A DNA stretch of 64,000 nucleotides from Psychrobacter sp. JCM 18900 (GTDB lineage Bacteria; Pseudomonadota; Gammaproteobacteria; Pseudomonadales; Moraxellaceae). The DNA is taken from positions 186,001 through 250,000 of the forward strand of contig NZ_CAJHBL010000003.1 of assembly GCF_904846625.1 (NCBI RefSeq), given 5' to 3'. Positions 49,978 through 59,397 of the stretch are shown here, piece by piece; within the stretch, counting starts at the first letter, position 1, and the number at the start of each line of letters is the position of its first letter. The notes below the pieces were generated by a model that saw nothing but the letters and a program-made list of their open reading frames with translations, did not search any database and was not told the origin of the DNA. Both the position numbers and the translations under genes were made by a program.

Positions 49978-51465
49978 TTATGCTGGTACGGCACCTTGTG
50001 TTGCTAGCCATTGCTGAATCTCTTGAGTTTTAGCAGCCAGTAACGGTTGATCACCGCGACTTTCGATATTTAATCTAATAAGTGGTTCGGTATTCGATGC
50101 ACGTAGATTGAAGCGCCAGTCACCAAAATTCAGACTTAAACCATCAAGTGTCGATTTAATTGGGCCCTGTAAGCTGAACTTTTCTTCAATAGCGCTGATA
50201 ATAGCCGAAGCATCATGAGTTGTGAGACGAAAGTTTAGCTCACCTGAGCTGGGATAGGCGGCAATATAGCCTGTGACCAATTCGGATAGTGTTCTACCAG
50301 TGATAGACAATAGCTCAATGGTCAATAACCATGGAATCATGCCACTATCGCAATAGAAGAAGTCGCGGAAATAGTGATGGGCAGACATTTCACCGCCATA
50401 TACAGCACCTGAGTCCCGCATGACTTGCTTGATAAATGAGTGTCCAGATTTACTAATGACAGCCTTACCATTATGTTCATCTATCACTGCTTCGGTATTA
50501 TAAATTACCCGTGGATCATAGACGATTGACTCGCTTGGGTATTTATTCAAAAATGCTTGAGCGAGCATGCCGACGATGTAGCTACCATCAATAAATTCGC
50601 CACGTTCATCGAATAGGAAGCAGCGATCAAAGTCCCCATCAAAAGCAATACCAAGATCCGCGTTGTTTTCCAAAACGGCTTGCTGGGTAGCCACTCTATT
50701 AACTTCAATCATTGGGTTGGGGATGCCGTTAGGAAAGCTACCATCTGGTGTATGATGCAATTTAATCACTTCAATCGGTGCATCTGCTTGTGCTAATTTA
50801 TCGATTAATAAATCGACCACAGGACCTGCACTACCATTGCCTGAATTAACGACCAGTTTGAGTGGTTTTAGTTTATCAGTATCGATAAAAGTCATAACAT
50901 GATCGATATACGCGCTTTTATCCGTCAATAACTGCAACTTTCCTGTCTGATTATCCGTAGTGAATTGCCCAGATTCTGCCAGTGCTTGAATCTCTGCCAG
51001 ACCGTCATCGGCACTGATTGGTTTTGAATGTTCTTTAACCAGTTTTAGGCCATTATAGTTGATAGGGTTGTGACTGGCAGTCACTTCGATACCACCTAAC
51101 GCCTGATAGTGACTGGTGGCAAAATATACTTCTTCCGTACCGCTCATACCCAAGTCAATCACATCAACGCCTGCATCCATCATACCTGTGATAGCTGCTT
51201 GCTTTAATTGCTCACTAGAGTGGCGGATATCACTACCAATGACGATAGCTGGTTTTAGATCTACTATATCATCGGCTTGGGTTTGAGCTGCTGCCTGATA
51301 ACGCTGATATAAAATCTGTGCGAACGCGCGCCCGATACGGTAGGAAATCTCTTCATCGAGATTGACCCCAAGCTCACCGCGAATGTCATAGGCTTTAAAT
51401 GAGCTGATAGTAATAGGGTCGAATTTTGCGGTTGGTTGATAGCTGGTGGTCGCAGAAGTGGGCAT
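49978..51465 (-). CDS. algC: Phosphomannomutase/phosphoglucomutase (AlgC/ManB-type)
   Basis: Interconverts hexose 6- and 1-phosphates for nucleotide-sugar synthesis. Features: FKAYDIRGELGVNLDEEISYRIGRAFA, the phosphoserine loop VTASHNPINYNGLKLV, metal-binding GIAFDGDFDRCFLFDERG, sugar-binding GGEMSAHHYFRDF, and C-terminal phosphate-binding LRASNTEPLIRLNIESR. The start at 51465 (MPTSATTSYQP) has GAGGAA upstream; the open frame to 51582 is rejected because it has no family similarity. 495 residues. Convergent with the UGD-like gene; equivalent to the pgm end of Acinetobacter capsule loci. Confidence 0.93.
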   Translation of the reverse strand: MPTSATTSYQPTAKFDPITISSFKAYDIRGELGVNLDEEISYRIGRAFAQILYQRYQAAAQTQADDIVDLKPAIVIGSDIRHSSEQLKQAAITGMMDAGVDVIDLGMSGTEEVYFATSHYQALGGIEVTASHNPINYNGLKLVKEHSKPISADDGLAEIQALAESGQFTTDNQTGKLQLLTDKSAYIDHVMTFIDTDKLKPLKLVVNSGNGSAGPVVDLLIDKLAQADAPIEVIKLHHTPDGSFPNGIPNPMIEVNRVATQQAVLENNADLGIAFDGDFDRCFLFDERGEFIDGSYIVGMLAQAFLNKYPSESIVYDPRVIYNTEAVIDEHNGKAVISKSGHSFIKQVMRDSGAVYGGEMSAHHYFRDFFYCDSGMIPWLLTIELLSITGRTLSELVTGYIAAYPSSGELNFRLTTHDASAIISAIEEKFSLQGPIKSTLDGLSLNFGDWRFNLRASNTEPLIRLNIESRGDQPLLAAKTQEIQQWLATQGAVPA

Positions 51466-51603
51466 AATGATAAAGTTCCTCGCGCATGAGCAGTGGTAAA
51501 ATGAAGTCGTCAGTAGCACAATTATAAGCCAAGCTGTGTTCAATGATACACTAACTATTAGACGAATCAGCAAACAACACATAAAACGATAAGAGCCATC
51601 CTT

Positions 51604-52470
51604 ATGAGTATTTCAGACAATAAAATTACCGTGCCCAAGCCCGTGCAAGGAACTCCAGACGCTACTGGCCAGCTTGATGATTTGTTAGCGTTGATGGCAC
51701 GACTAAGGGCAGACTGTCCGTGGGACAAAAAGCAAACCAACCATAGCCTTATTCCGTATGCCATTGAAGAGGCTTACGAGCTAGGCGAAGCGGTACAAAG
51801 CGAAGATGATGAAGACATCAAAGGTGAGCTTGGTGACGTGCTGCTGCAAGTGGTGTTTCATTGTCAGATGTATGCGGAGCAAGGGCGCTTTGATATGAGC
51901 GATGTTATCAGTACTTTGCAAGAGAAGTTAGTTCGCCGTCATCCACATGTGTTTGAAGCCGAAACGCTCAAAGACGATGCGGCAGTAAAAGTACGTTGGG
52001 ATGAGATTAAGCTCGAGGAGCAGCAGGCACGCGAAGCACGTGGTAAATCAAAGCGTCGCTTAGATCAGGTTAAGGCGGGCAGTGCCTTGATGCAGGCGCA
52101 GGATGTACAAAAGCAAGCGTCAAAATTGGGTTTTGATTGGGAAGGTATTGCAGGTGCCGTAGATAAGCTAGACGAAGAGATTGCTGAGCTAAAACATGAG
52201 CTGACAGATAAATCTACAGCTGAGGTTAAAGCTAACATCAGAGAGGTCGAAAAGGAATTAGGCGATTGTATTTTTGCGCTGGTCAATGTCGCACGCAAAT
52301 TAAACCTTGATGCAGAAGCGGCTACCTTAACCTGCGTGCACAAGTTTAAATCTCGCTTTGGTTATATTGAGGAGCAGCTAGAGCTCTCTGGCAAGCGTAT
52401 TGAAGACAGCGATATAACAGAAATGGATGCACTGTGGGAAGCGGCGAAACAACATGAACGCTCATCGTAA
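51604..52470 (+). CDS. mazG: Nucleoside triphosphate pyrophosphohydrolase MazG
   Basis: House-cleaning enzyme that hydrolyses NTPs to NMPs. The 288 residues hold two MazG helical domains. The N-terminal one has RLRADCPWDKKQTNHSLIPYAIEEAYELGEAV and ELGDVLLQVVFHCQM with the metal-binding EExxE/ExxD pattern, and the second has DEEIAELKHEL and EKELGDCIFALVNVARKL. LVRRHPHVF is another landmark. The end overlaps the start of the ComEA-like gene by 17 bases. It diverges from the mutase gene. Confidence 0.94.
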   Translation: MSISDNKITVPKPVQGTPDATGQLDDLLALMARLRADCPWDKKQTNHSLIPYAIEEAYELGEAVQSEDDEDIKGELGDVLLQVVFHCQMYAEQGRFDMSDVISTLQEKLVRRHPHVFEAETLKDDAAVKVRWDEIKLEEQQAREARGKSKRRLDQVKAGSALMQAQDVQKQASKLGFDWEGIAGAVDKLDEEIAELKHELTDKSTAEVKANIREVEKELGDCIFALVNVARKLNLDAEAATLTCVHKFKSRFGYIEEQLELSGKRIEDSDITEMDALWEAAKQHERSS

Positions 52471-52828
52471 ATTTTCATTTGCCAGCTTACTGACGACCAT
52501 AGCTTTTAGTCTCCTATTGTCTGTGGTCGCACTCAGTAATGCGAATGCAGATCCTTGTTTTGACGACCCTAAACGTGCCTATGAGTATTTAATCGCAAAA
52601 GAAAAAGCTATCACACAAGCGCGTGAGCAGAAAGTCATCAATATCAATCGAGCCAATGAAGGTGAGCTGGTTTCGTTAGATGGTATCGGCAGCAGTAAAG
52701 CGCAGGCGATAATTTTATATCGTGATATGTTTGGTGATTTTAAGACAGTGGATGAGTTAGCAAAAGTGAAAGGTATCGGTGCAAAAACGGTAGAGAAAAA
52801 CCAAAGACGTTTAAGTGTGCGTGATTAA
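52454..52828 (+). CDS. ComEA-family helix-hairpin-helix DNA-binding protein
   Basis: Short 124-residue exported protein: an N-terminal signal peptide (FASLLTTIAFSLLLSVVALSNANA) followed from about residue 60 by a double helix-hairpin-helix domain, ININRANEGELVSLDGIGSSKAQAIILYRD and ELAKVKGIGAKTVEKNQ. This is the ComEA layout for periplasmic DNA binding in natural transformation, although some such proteins serve other roles. The start at 52454 lies inside the end of mazG, implying coupling. An open frame from 52427 is less likely because it would break the signal peptide. Confidence 0.85.
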   Translation: MNAHRKFSFASLLTTIAFSLLLSVVALSNANADPCFDDPKRAYEYLIAKEKAITQAREQKVININRANEGELVSLDGIGSSKAQAIILYRDMFGDFKTVDELAKVKGIGAKTVEKNQRRLSVRD

Positions 52829-52994
52829 TGGCGGTGTTTTGCATTAATTAACCCCAATATTGACAAAATAGCATGTAAGTAAATGTCATAACACCCCCAG
52901 TAGGTCCAAAATTTGTTAAACTAGCGGGTACATCCGCCTGATAAACGCTGTGTTATTCAGGGGTGGTTAAAGAATACCGGCGAGGAGTAGATGC

Positions 52995-55199
52995 ATGGCC
53001 GAGCGTGCCGCCAAGCAGTTAGAACTGAACAAATCTGAATTACCCAATTCCATTACTGAAGTGATTGCCACATTGACCCGTGCTGGGTTTGATGCGTATA
53101 TCGTCGGTGGTGGGGTGCGCGATACTTTATTAGGTCTGCGCCCGAAAGACTTTGACGCTGTCACCGATGCCAAGCCGCATGAGATTAAAGATGTCTTTGG
53201 TAAGCGCTGCCGCATTATCGGTCGCCGCTTCCAGTTGGCGCATGTGTATTCAGGTCGCGAGCTGATTGAAGTTGCTACTTTCCGTGGTCCACCAACCAAT
53301 GATGCCAATACCAATCAAGACGGTATGATTCTGCGTGACAATGTTTGGGGCGATATCCAACAAGATTTCTCCCGTCGCGATTTCTCTATTAATGCGCTTT
53401 ATTATCAACCGCTCAAAGGCATCGTACATGATTTCTGCGGTGCGCTTGATGATATTGACAACAGAATCATTCGTCTATTGGGCAATGCGCCAGTACGTAT
53501 CGAAGAAGATCCTGTGCGCTTGCTCCGTGCCTTACGTTTCAAAGCCAAGTTAGGTTTTGAGTTTGATGAAGCGTTGTCCGCGCAATTTAACGACGGGAAC
53601 TGGGCGCTGCTTGAGCAGATATCGCCGCATCGTCTCTATGACGAAACGCAAAAGATGTTTACTGGTGGCTATCTAGTACCCCTATTGCCGCTATTATTTG
53701 AATCAGGTGCGATTGATAGTCTCATTATCTATCCACCATCTGAGCCAAGTGCTTTAGTCAATCAGGTAGCTATCAATACTGATAAGCGTATTGCAGCGGG
53801 CAAGAGCATCAACCCTGCGTTCTTCTATGCTGCCTTACTGTGGGAAAATTACCTACATCAATTAGCAAAAGCCAAGAAACGCAATATGCCGTTTGCCGAA
53901 GCGCAAATGCATGCTGCTGGTAAAGTCATCGACCGTCAGCGTATCAAAACCGCTATTCCGAAATTTGCTGAGCAATTCATCCGTGATATCTGGATATTGC
54001 AGCCGAAACTTGCAGCCCCACGTAGCAAGCAAATCGTTCAGCTATCTGAGCATCCACGTTTCCGTGCTGGCTTTGACTTTTTGTTATTGCGTGAGCAATG
54101 TGGCGATGCTGAGCATCCGCTATCAGAGTCAACCAACGATATGGGTGACTGGTGGCAGACGTATCAAACCTTGTCTGAACAAGAGCAACAGCAGGCGATT
54201 GATGAATTTGACGAAAATATTCGCCGAGGTGCTTATAAAAAAGGGCAACGTGGTCGCGGACGTAATCGTCAAGAATCAAAAACACAGACTACTGATAACG
54301 CAACACCTAATCAGAACAGTACAAAGCAAAATAAAGCCGATGACCGTGCTGAAAAAGGTAGAAATGATCAAACAATGGTAAATGATTCGTCAAATATTCC
54401 AGCCCGTCGCCGCCGTGCTGCCAGCCAATCTAAAGCTGGCCGCACTGACGGTGGTAGACATAACGTGCAGCAAGTAGAGCAAGATAATAACGAGCTTGCT
54501 CAGCTACAGCAGCTGTCTCTTGCTAATAAAAAACAATCGGCAAACCAGCAAGCAAAGCCTAAGCCATTATTTGTTATCGAGCACGAGAACGTTGTACCGC
54601 CATTGCAGAAGCAACTGTCAGCTGATGATACGTCGAAACGTAGTAAAGCACCTGTGCGAAAGCCAGCATCAACCAATCAAGATGCACCAAAGCAAACGGT
54701 TAAAGCCGAGCGCGTAGATAGTAGCACTCAGCCGTCTAATACTGACCAGCCAGAAGCTCAGGCATCAGCTAGACCAGCTCGCTCGATCGCAAGATCACCT
54801 GCGCTAGTCAGTATGAATAACGAGCCGATCCCGCATAAGCGTCGCCGTCGTCAACCTACTGTAGATAGTGTGAGCAACATCGAAGTACAAGGCAGTAATG
54901 ACAAAGCGCAGCCAGCAGCGAAGTATGCGAAAAAAGCACCTAAACCTGCAGTTGAATCAACTGATAAAAGCGATACTAAAAGTGTAAAGGAAGTAGCTAG
55001 CAAGGAAGTAGCTAGCAAAGACGCGACAAAAACTGCTGCACCTGCGAGAGCCAGGAAATCGGTGAAAGCAACTACTGCAAAGGCTGCTAAAGCGAAGCAA
55101 GATACGAATGTTCAGATGCCTGCTGTGAAAGTCACTGATAACAAAGGCCCTGTACCATCGAAGCGCCGCCGCCGTCAGCCTAGTACTGAAAGCGTATAA
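52995..55199 (+). CDS. pcnB: Poly(A) polymerase I with long basic C-terminal tail
   Basis: Adds 3' poly(A) tails that promote RNA decay. Residues about 1-410 are the PcnB core: AYIVGGGVRDTLLGLRPKDFDAVTDA with the GG and DxD nucleotidyltransferase motifs, FRGPP, DFSRRDFSINALYYQ, and EEDPVRLLRALRFKAKLGFEF. Residues about 411-734 are low-complexity and rich in Lys, Arg, Gln, Ala and Ser, with RGRGRNRQ and three arginine clusters (470-473, 615-619, 723-727). It is about 270 residues longer than E. coli PcnB; the tail may bind RNA or partners. The ATG at 52995 has GAGGAG seven bases upstream. folK follows by one base. Confidence 0.95.
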   Translation: MAERAAKQLELNKSELPNSITEVIATLTRAGFDAYIVGGGVRDTLLGLRPKDFDAVTDAKPHEIKDVFGKRCRIIGRRFQLAHVYSGRELIEVATFRGPPTNDANTNQDGMILRDNVWGDIQQDFSRRDFSINALYYQPLKGIVHDFCGALDDIDNRIIRLLGNAPVRIEEDPVRLLRALRFKAKLGFEFDEALSAQFNDGNWALLEQISPHRLYDETQKMFTGGYLVPLLPLLFESGAIDSLIIYPPSEPSALVNQVAINTDKRIAAGKSINPAFFYAALLWENYLHQLAKAKKRNMPFAEAQMHAAGKVIDRQRIKTAIPKFAEQFIRDIWILQPKLAAPRSKQIVQLSEHPRFRAGFDFLLLREQCGDAEHPLSESTNDMGDWWQTYQTLSEQEQQQAIDEFDENIRRGAYKKGQRGRGRNRQESKTQTTDNATPNQNSTKQNKADDRAEKGRNDQTMVNDSSNIPARRRRAASQSKAGRTDGGRHNVQQVEQDNNELAQLQQLSLANKKQSANQQAKPKPLFVIEHENVVPPLQKQLSADDTSKRSKAPVRKPASTNQDAPKQTVKAERVDSSTQPSNTDQPEAQASARPARSIARSPALVSMNNEPIPHKRRRRQPTVDSVSNIEVQGSNDKAQPAAKYAKKAPKPAVESTDKSDTKSVKEVASKEVASKDATKTAAPARARKSVKATTAKAAKAKQDTNVQMPAVKVTDNKGPVPSKRRRRQPSTESV

Positions 55200-55200
55200 T

Positions 55201-55722
55201 ATGGATAACAGTACAGATAATAGTAACTGGGTTACCTGTTATGTGGGCTTGGGTAGCAACCTCGCTAATGAGCTGGGTTCGCCTACCGATCATTTGCAGC
55301 AGGCGCTTGCAATGATGCGAGCACATGAGCAGGTACGTGAAGTAAGTGTATCTTCTTTTTACGCTTCAGCACCGATGGGGCCACAAGACCAGCCAGATTT
55401 TGTTAATGCAGTGGCTGGTTTTGAGACGACACTTACCCCTTATGAGCTGCTTGCTTTTTGTCAGCAGTTAGAGAGCATGGCCAAGCGAGCACGTTTACGC
55501 CGTTGGGGCGAACGTAGTCTGGACGTTGATATTTTGCTATACGGTGAAACGCAGATTATTGATCCAACACTGATAATACCGCACGCTGGTTTAAGTGAGC
55601 GCAATTTTGTCTTAATACCACTGCGAGAGTTGGCATCAAACTTAACTATCGCAGGTAAGTCGATAGGTGACTATTCTCAAAGTCGCGATTGGACAGGTTT
55701 AACATTACTATCAAGCGATTGA
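55201..55722 (+). CDS. folK: 2-amino-4-hydroxy-6-hydroxymethyldihydropteridine diphosphokinase
   Basis: Transfers pyrophosphate from ATP to hydroxymethyl-dihydropterin in folate synthesis. The 173 residues show YVGLGSNLANELGSP, SSFYASAPMGPQDQPDFVNAVAGFET, and the signature RARLRRWGERSLDVDILLYG with its Mg-binding aspartates, then IPHAGLSERNFVLIPLREL. It directly follows pcnB, an arrangement common in gammaproteobacteria, and is followed by panB. Confidence 0.95.
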   Translation: MDNSTDNSNWVTCYVGLGSNLANELGSPTDHLQQALAMMRAHEQVREVSVSSFYASAPMGPQDQPDFVNAVAGFETTLTPYELLAFCQQLESMAKRARLRRWGERSLDVDILLYGETQIIDPTLIIPHAGLSERNFVLIPLRELASNLTIAGKSIGDYSQSRDWTGLTLLSSD

Positions 55723-55848
55723 TTATAAGTAAATAATACTAAGTGATAGACGATAGATGATTGGGAGGTTTGTCTAAGACATCTCAATCATAGCTAGAAT
55801 AGTAGCAGTATTAATAATCAAAGGCATTGCAGATTAATTGAGGGTCAT

Positions 55849-56649
55849 ATGACGACATTATCTACTCTAAATAAGTTTAAAAAAGAAGGTACCAAGTTCA
55901 CGTGCTTGACCTGTTATGACTCGATGTTTGCACGAATGATGGAAAAAGCCGAAATTGATACGATTTTAATTGGCGATAGCTTGGGCATGGTTGTACAAGG
56001 TCATGATTCAACATTACCTGTGACAGTCAATGATATGGCTTATCACACTGCCAATATTGCCCGTAGCAACAAACACGCGCTGATATTGGCTGACCTACCG
56101 TTTATGAGTTATGTGACACTACCAGAAGCCGTTGCTAATAGCCGCACGCTAATGCAAGCAGGGGCGCATGTCATAAAAATCGAAGGTGGTAGCGAGCTGT
56201 GTGAATTGGTAACGATCTTGGCGCAAGCAGGTACACCAACTTGTGTACATCTTGGTTTGACTCCGCAGTCTGTCAACGTGTTTGGTGGTTATAAAATTCA
56301 AGGTCGCGGTGATGAGGCGGCTGATAAACTGCTTGCTGATGCCAAGGCAGTTGTAGCCGCTGGTGCCGCACTGCTGGTATTAGAATGTGTTCCAGCCGCG
56401 CTTGCAAAAGCCGTGACAGATGCGGTTGCCGTGCCAGTTATTGGTATTGGTGCTGGAGCCGATACTGATGGTCAGGTACTGGTGATGCATGACATGCTAG
56501 GTATGGCGCATGGCCGAGTGCCACGTTTTGTCCATGACTTCTTAACGGATGAGCGCAATAGCGCACACAGTATCGAAAGTGCTTTTGCGCTCTATCAGCA
56601 GTCAGTACGCGAAGGTAGTTTCCCGACTGAGCAGCACCAATTTAGCTGA
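55849..56649 (+). CDS. panB: 3-methyl-2-oxobutanoate hydroxymethyltransferase
   Basis: First committed step of pantothenate synthesis. The 266-residue barrel protein has FTCLTCYDSMFARMMEKAEIDTILIGDSLGMVVQGHDSTLPVTVNDMAYHT (metal-binding Asp residues), DLPFMSYVTLPEA, AHVIKIEGGSEL, VHLGLTPQSVNVFGGYKIQGR and IGIGAGADTDGQVLVMHDMLGM. GAGGG stands before the ATG at 55849. panC follows. Confidence 0.96.
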   Translation: MTTLSTLNKFKKEGTKFTCLTCYDSMFARMMEKAEIDTILIGDSLGMVVQGHDSTLPVTVNDMAYHTANIARSNKHALILADLPFMSYVTLPEAVANSRTLMQAGAHVIKIEGGSELCELVTILAQAGTPTCVHLGLTPQSVNVFGGYKIQGRGDEAADKLLADAKAVVAAGAALLVLECVPAALAKAVTDAVAVPVIGIGAGADTDGQVLVMHDMLGMAHGRVPRFVHDFLTDERNSAHSIESAFALYQQSVREGSFPTEQHQFS

Positions 56650-56715
56650 TTTTGAAGTTATTAAAGTTATTTACGCTATTGAACAACAGAACGTTTGAAT
56701 AGAAGAAAAGTAATC

Positions 56716-57618
56716 ATGTCTCCAATTATTTATCATGATATCTCGTCACTACGTGAAGCGCTTCAGCCTTATCGTGGTCAGCAAAATGACAAACAAGGTC
56801 GTCAGCAGCGCATTGCGTTAGTACCAACGATGGGTAATCTGCATGACGGTCATCTTGAGCTGGTAAGGATTGCCAACCAGCATGCGGATGTAGTGGTGGT
56901 CAGTATCTTCGTTAACCCTACTCAGTTTGGCGTTGGGGAAGATTTTGACAGCTATCCACGTACATTAGATGCAGATGTGGCCAAGCTTGCGACAGTGGAT
57001 GCAGATTACGTGTTTGCACCTAGCATTGATGCAATGTATCCAGTATTACCACCACCTACTGCTGTGTTGGCAGGGGCTATTGCTAATCAGTTATGTGGTC
57101 AATCACGTCTTGGACACTTTGATGGTGTTGGTATTGTTGTCGCTAAATTATTCAATATCGTACAACCAGATGTGGCAGTATTTGGACAAAAAGACTATCA
57201 GCAGCTTGCTATCATTAAGCAGTTGGTACGTGACTTGAGTTATCCTATTAATATCATTGGTGCGCCTATTGTTCGTGCTGATGATGGCTTAGCGCTATCA
57301 TCGCGCAATCAATACTTAAGTGCAAATGAGCGTCAAGTTGCCCCCGTATTACATCAAGTATTGCAAGAATTAGCGAAGCGTTTGAAAAGTACGGCTCTTA
57401 GTCAGCAAGCATTTGATAAGCTATTAGTAGATACGCGGACACGTATTAGTGACGCAGGTTTTATTATTGATTATCTGGAAATAAAGACTGAGGAGTTAGG
57501 TTCTGTCGTAAATGACTCTAAAACATTTAATACAGAAAACAAAAACATCGTTATTTTAGTCGCAGCGTGGCTAGGAAAAGCGCGTTTGTTAGACAATCAG
57601 TTGGTAGTAGTAAATTAG
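56716..57618 (+). CDS. panC: Pantothenate synthetase
   Basis: Joins pantoate and beta-alanine with ATP. The 300-residue sequence has ALVPTMGNLHDGHLELVRIANQHAD (HIGH-type motif), VSIFVNPTQFGVGEDFDSYPRT, LCGQSRLGHFDGVGIVVAKLFNIVQPDVAVFGQKDYQQLAII, and GLALSSRNQYLS. The start at 56716 (MSPIIYHD) follows AGAAAAG; the upstream in-frame codon at 56695 is less suitable. It pairs with panB 66 bases upstream. Confidence 0.96.
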   Translation: MSPIIYHDISSLREALQPYRGQQNDKQGRQQRIALVPTMGNLHDGHLELVRIANQHADVVVVSIFVNPTQFGVGEDFDSYPRTLDADVAKLATVDADYVFAPSIDAMYPVLPPPTAVLAGAIANQLCGQSRLGHFDGVGIVVAKLFNIVQPDVAVFGQKDYQQLAIIKQLVRDLSYPINIIGAPIVRADDGLALSSRNQYLSANERQVAPVLHQVLQELAKRLKSTALSQQAFDKLLVDTRTRISDAGFIIDYLEIKTEELGSVVNDSKTFNTENKNIVILVAAWLGKARLLDNQLVVVN

Positions 57619-57669
57619 CTTTTATGACATAGCAGTAGACTAGATACAATAAACTTGGGTGAGTAGATC

Positions 57670-58635
57670 ATGGGTGTAAGTCAGGATCAAAATAGTAATG
57701 CAGCAGCAACGATAGCGGATCAAACGTCTACGAATAAGCTCAGTATATTGGTGGTCTCAGGGCGTTCAGGATCTGGTAAAACCTCAGTATTGAATATCTT
57801 AGAAGATCTAGGCTATTACTCTATTGATAATCTGCCGCTGTCTTTGTTACCTAATGCTGCTCATAAACTGGTCAATGAAAGCGGCATTTATCGTATTGCG
57901 CTGGGTGTCGATATTCGAACGCCACGTGCTGATTTATCTAACTTTGCAGTAACGTATGCTTCTCTCAAGGAAACTTATGGGTCTCATGCGGTACAGATTT
58001 TATATGTGACTGCACAAGAGAGTACGCTAATAGCCCGTTTCAATGCGACACGCCGTGTACATCCGCTAATGTCTCAAGATATTGATAGTGACAATGCTAA
58101 GCATATTGCCTTTAATTTACCTGCTGCTATCAAAAAAGAAGTTGAGCTATTAGAACCAATTGCTGGTCATGCTGATATTAGGATTGATACCAGTAGCCTA
58201 AATATCCATCAGTTAAAAGACAGCTTGCGTGAACACATAGGCATGGACAACCAGATTGTCATCAATCTACTGTCTTTCGGTTTTAAATACGGTAGCCCTA
58301 TCGATGCTGACTTTGTATTCGATGTTAGAATTTTACCGAATCCGCATTGGAACCCTAAGTTACGTGACTCGACAGGTCTGGATACTGAGGTAGGCGCATT
58401 CTTCTCAGATTATCCAGAAGTAGCAGAAATGATGGGTGATATTGATAAGTTTTTGACCCGTTGGCTACCAGAGTTTTTACACAATAATCGTCATACGGTC
58501 ACGGTTGCCATAGGCTGTACGGGCGGCAAACATCGCTCTGTTTTTATCACTGATCATCTACAACGCCGCCTTGCTGAGGCCATGCCTAAAGGCGTGAAGG
58601 TATTGGCAAAACACCGCGAAAAAAGTCGTTGGTAG
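57670..58635 (+). CDS. rapZ: RNase adapter protein / nucleotide-binding protein RapZ
   Basis: In E. coli RapZ controls glucosamine-6-phosphate synthase through small RNAs. The 321 residues show Walker A VVSGRSGSGKTSVLNILED, GYYSIDNLPLSLLP, VDIRTPR, and the C-terminal GFKYGSPIDADFVFDVRILPNPHW and GCTGGKHRSVFITDHL that mark the family. About 25 extra residues precede the P-loop domain. The gene sits after panC instead of within an rpoN-hpf-ptsN cluster, where it is found in many proteobacteria. Confidence 0.94.
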   Translation: MGVSQDQNSNAAATIADQTSTNKLSILVVSGRSGSGKTSVLNILEDLGYYSIDNLPLSLLPNAAHKLVNESGIYRIALGVDIRTPRADLSNFAVTYASLKETYGSHAVQILYVTAQESTLIARFNATRRVHPLMSQDIDSDNAKHIAFNLPAAIKKEVELLEPIAGHADIRIDTSSLNIHQLKDSLREHIGMDNQIVINLLSFGFKYGSPIDADFVFDVRILPNPHWNPKLRDSTGLDTEVGAFFSDYPEVAEMMGDIDKFLTRWLPEFLHNNRHTVTVAIGCTGGKHRSVFITDHLQRRLAEAMPKGVKVLAKHREKSRW

Positions 58636-58684
58636 TGATATCAGACACTATTTAATTTATTAATTATTATTTTGGAAAGCTTTT

Positions 58685-59197
58685 ATGATTGACTGGAAAG
58701 AACAGGATATGCGCGTCTCGCGCACAGAACTCAAAAAAGCCCATGAGCGCTTGCAGCAATTATCTATACCGCTTGCTAGCTTATCGAAAAAACAGTTAAA
58801 AGCTTTACCTGCCAGTGATTATTTTATGGCGGAGCTAATGGCATTGGCTGATATTACTAGCGCCAATGCTCGCAACCGTCAGACCAAACGTGTTGGCAAG
58901 CTGATGATTGAAGAAAATCGCCATGAGCTGATAAAGGCACTATTTGATGCCTTTTTCCCTAAAGAGCAAGTCTCAAAAATAGAGAGCTGGTACGAGCGTC
59001 TGAATATCAATGATGAAGGTACGCTCAAGCAGTTTGTGAAGCAATATAAAGCTTCTGAGCACCACAGTATGTATCAGTTATTATTGTGGATAGAGTATGC
59101 CAAACACATGCAAGATGATGAGTTGCTGGCAGAATCTAAAGCAGATTTGGCAAGTTATATTCGTGAAGTGGCTATTTTATCGCAGCTGAAGAAATAA
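58685..59197 (+). CDS. darP: Ribosome-associated protein DarP (YjgA, DUF615)
   Basis: Assists late assembly of the 50S ribosomal subunit in E. coli. The 170-residue, highly charged helical protein begins with VSRTELKKAHERLQQL and has the family blocks LASLSKKQLKALPA, ITSANARNRQTKRVGKLM, and a helical C-terminus. A GGAAAG stands before the ATG at 58685. Same direction as rapZ (49-base gap); ends before a strong terminator. Confidence 0.9.
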   Translation: MIDWKEQDMRVSRTELKKAHERLQQLSIPLASLSKKQLKALPASDYFMAELMALADITSANARNRQTKRVGKLMIEENRHELIKALFDAFFPKEQVSKIESWYERLNINDEGTLKQFVKQYKASEHHSMYQLLLWIEYAKHMQDDELLAESKADLASYIREVAILSQLKK

Positions 59198-59304
59198 CAT
59201 CTATATACCAAGCTAGAAATCTATTAATTAGAATTTTATTAGTTGAAAGACTAGCAATTAAAAAATGAGTAATTAAAAGACGTATAGCTAAAAGGTTAAG
59301 ATGC

Positions 59305-59337
59305 AAAAAAGCCAATCAATATATGATTGGCTTTTTT
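59305..59337. terminator. Bidirectional terminator between darP and dsbA
   Basis: The stem AAAAAAGCCAATCA / TGATTGGCTTTTTT around ATATA serves both converging genes. Confidence 0.92.
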
Positions 59338-59397
59338 GTGCACGACATACAAATGTGCTATACGTCATGTGAGTTATTCAAGTACTTATGGCTTGAA

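Noticed and set aside
53893..54381. 162-codon frame within pcnB in another frame
   Set aside because: Overlaps conserved PcnB sequence and has no initiation signal.
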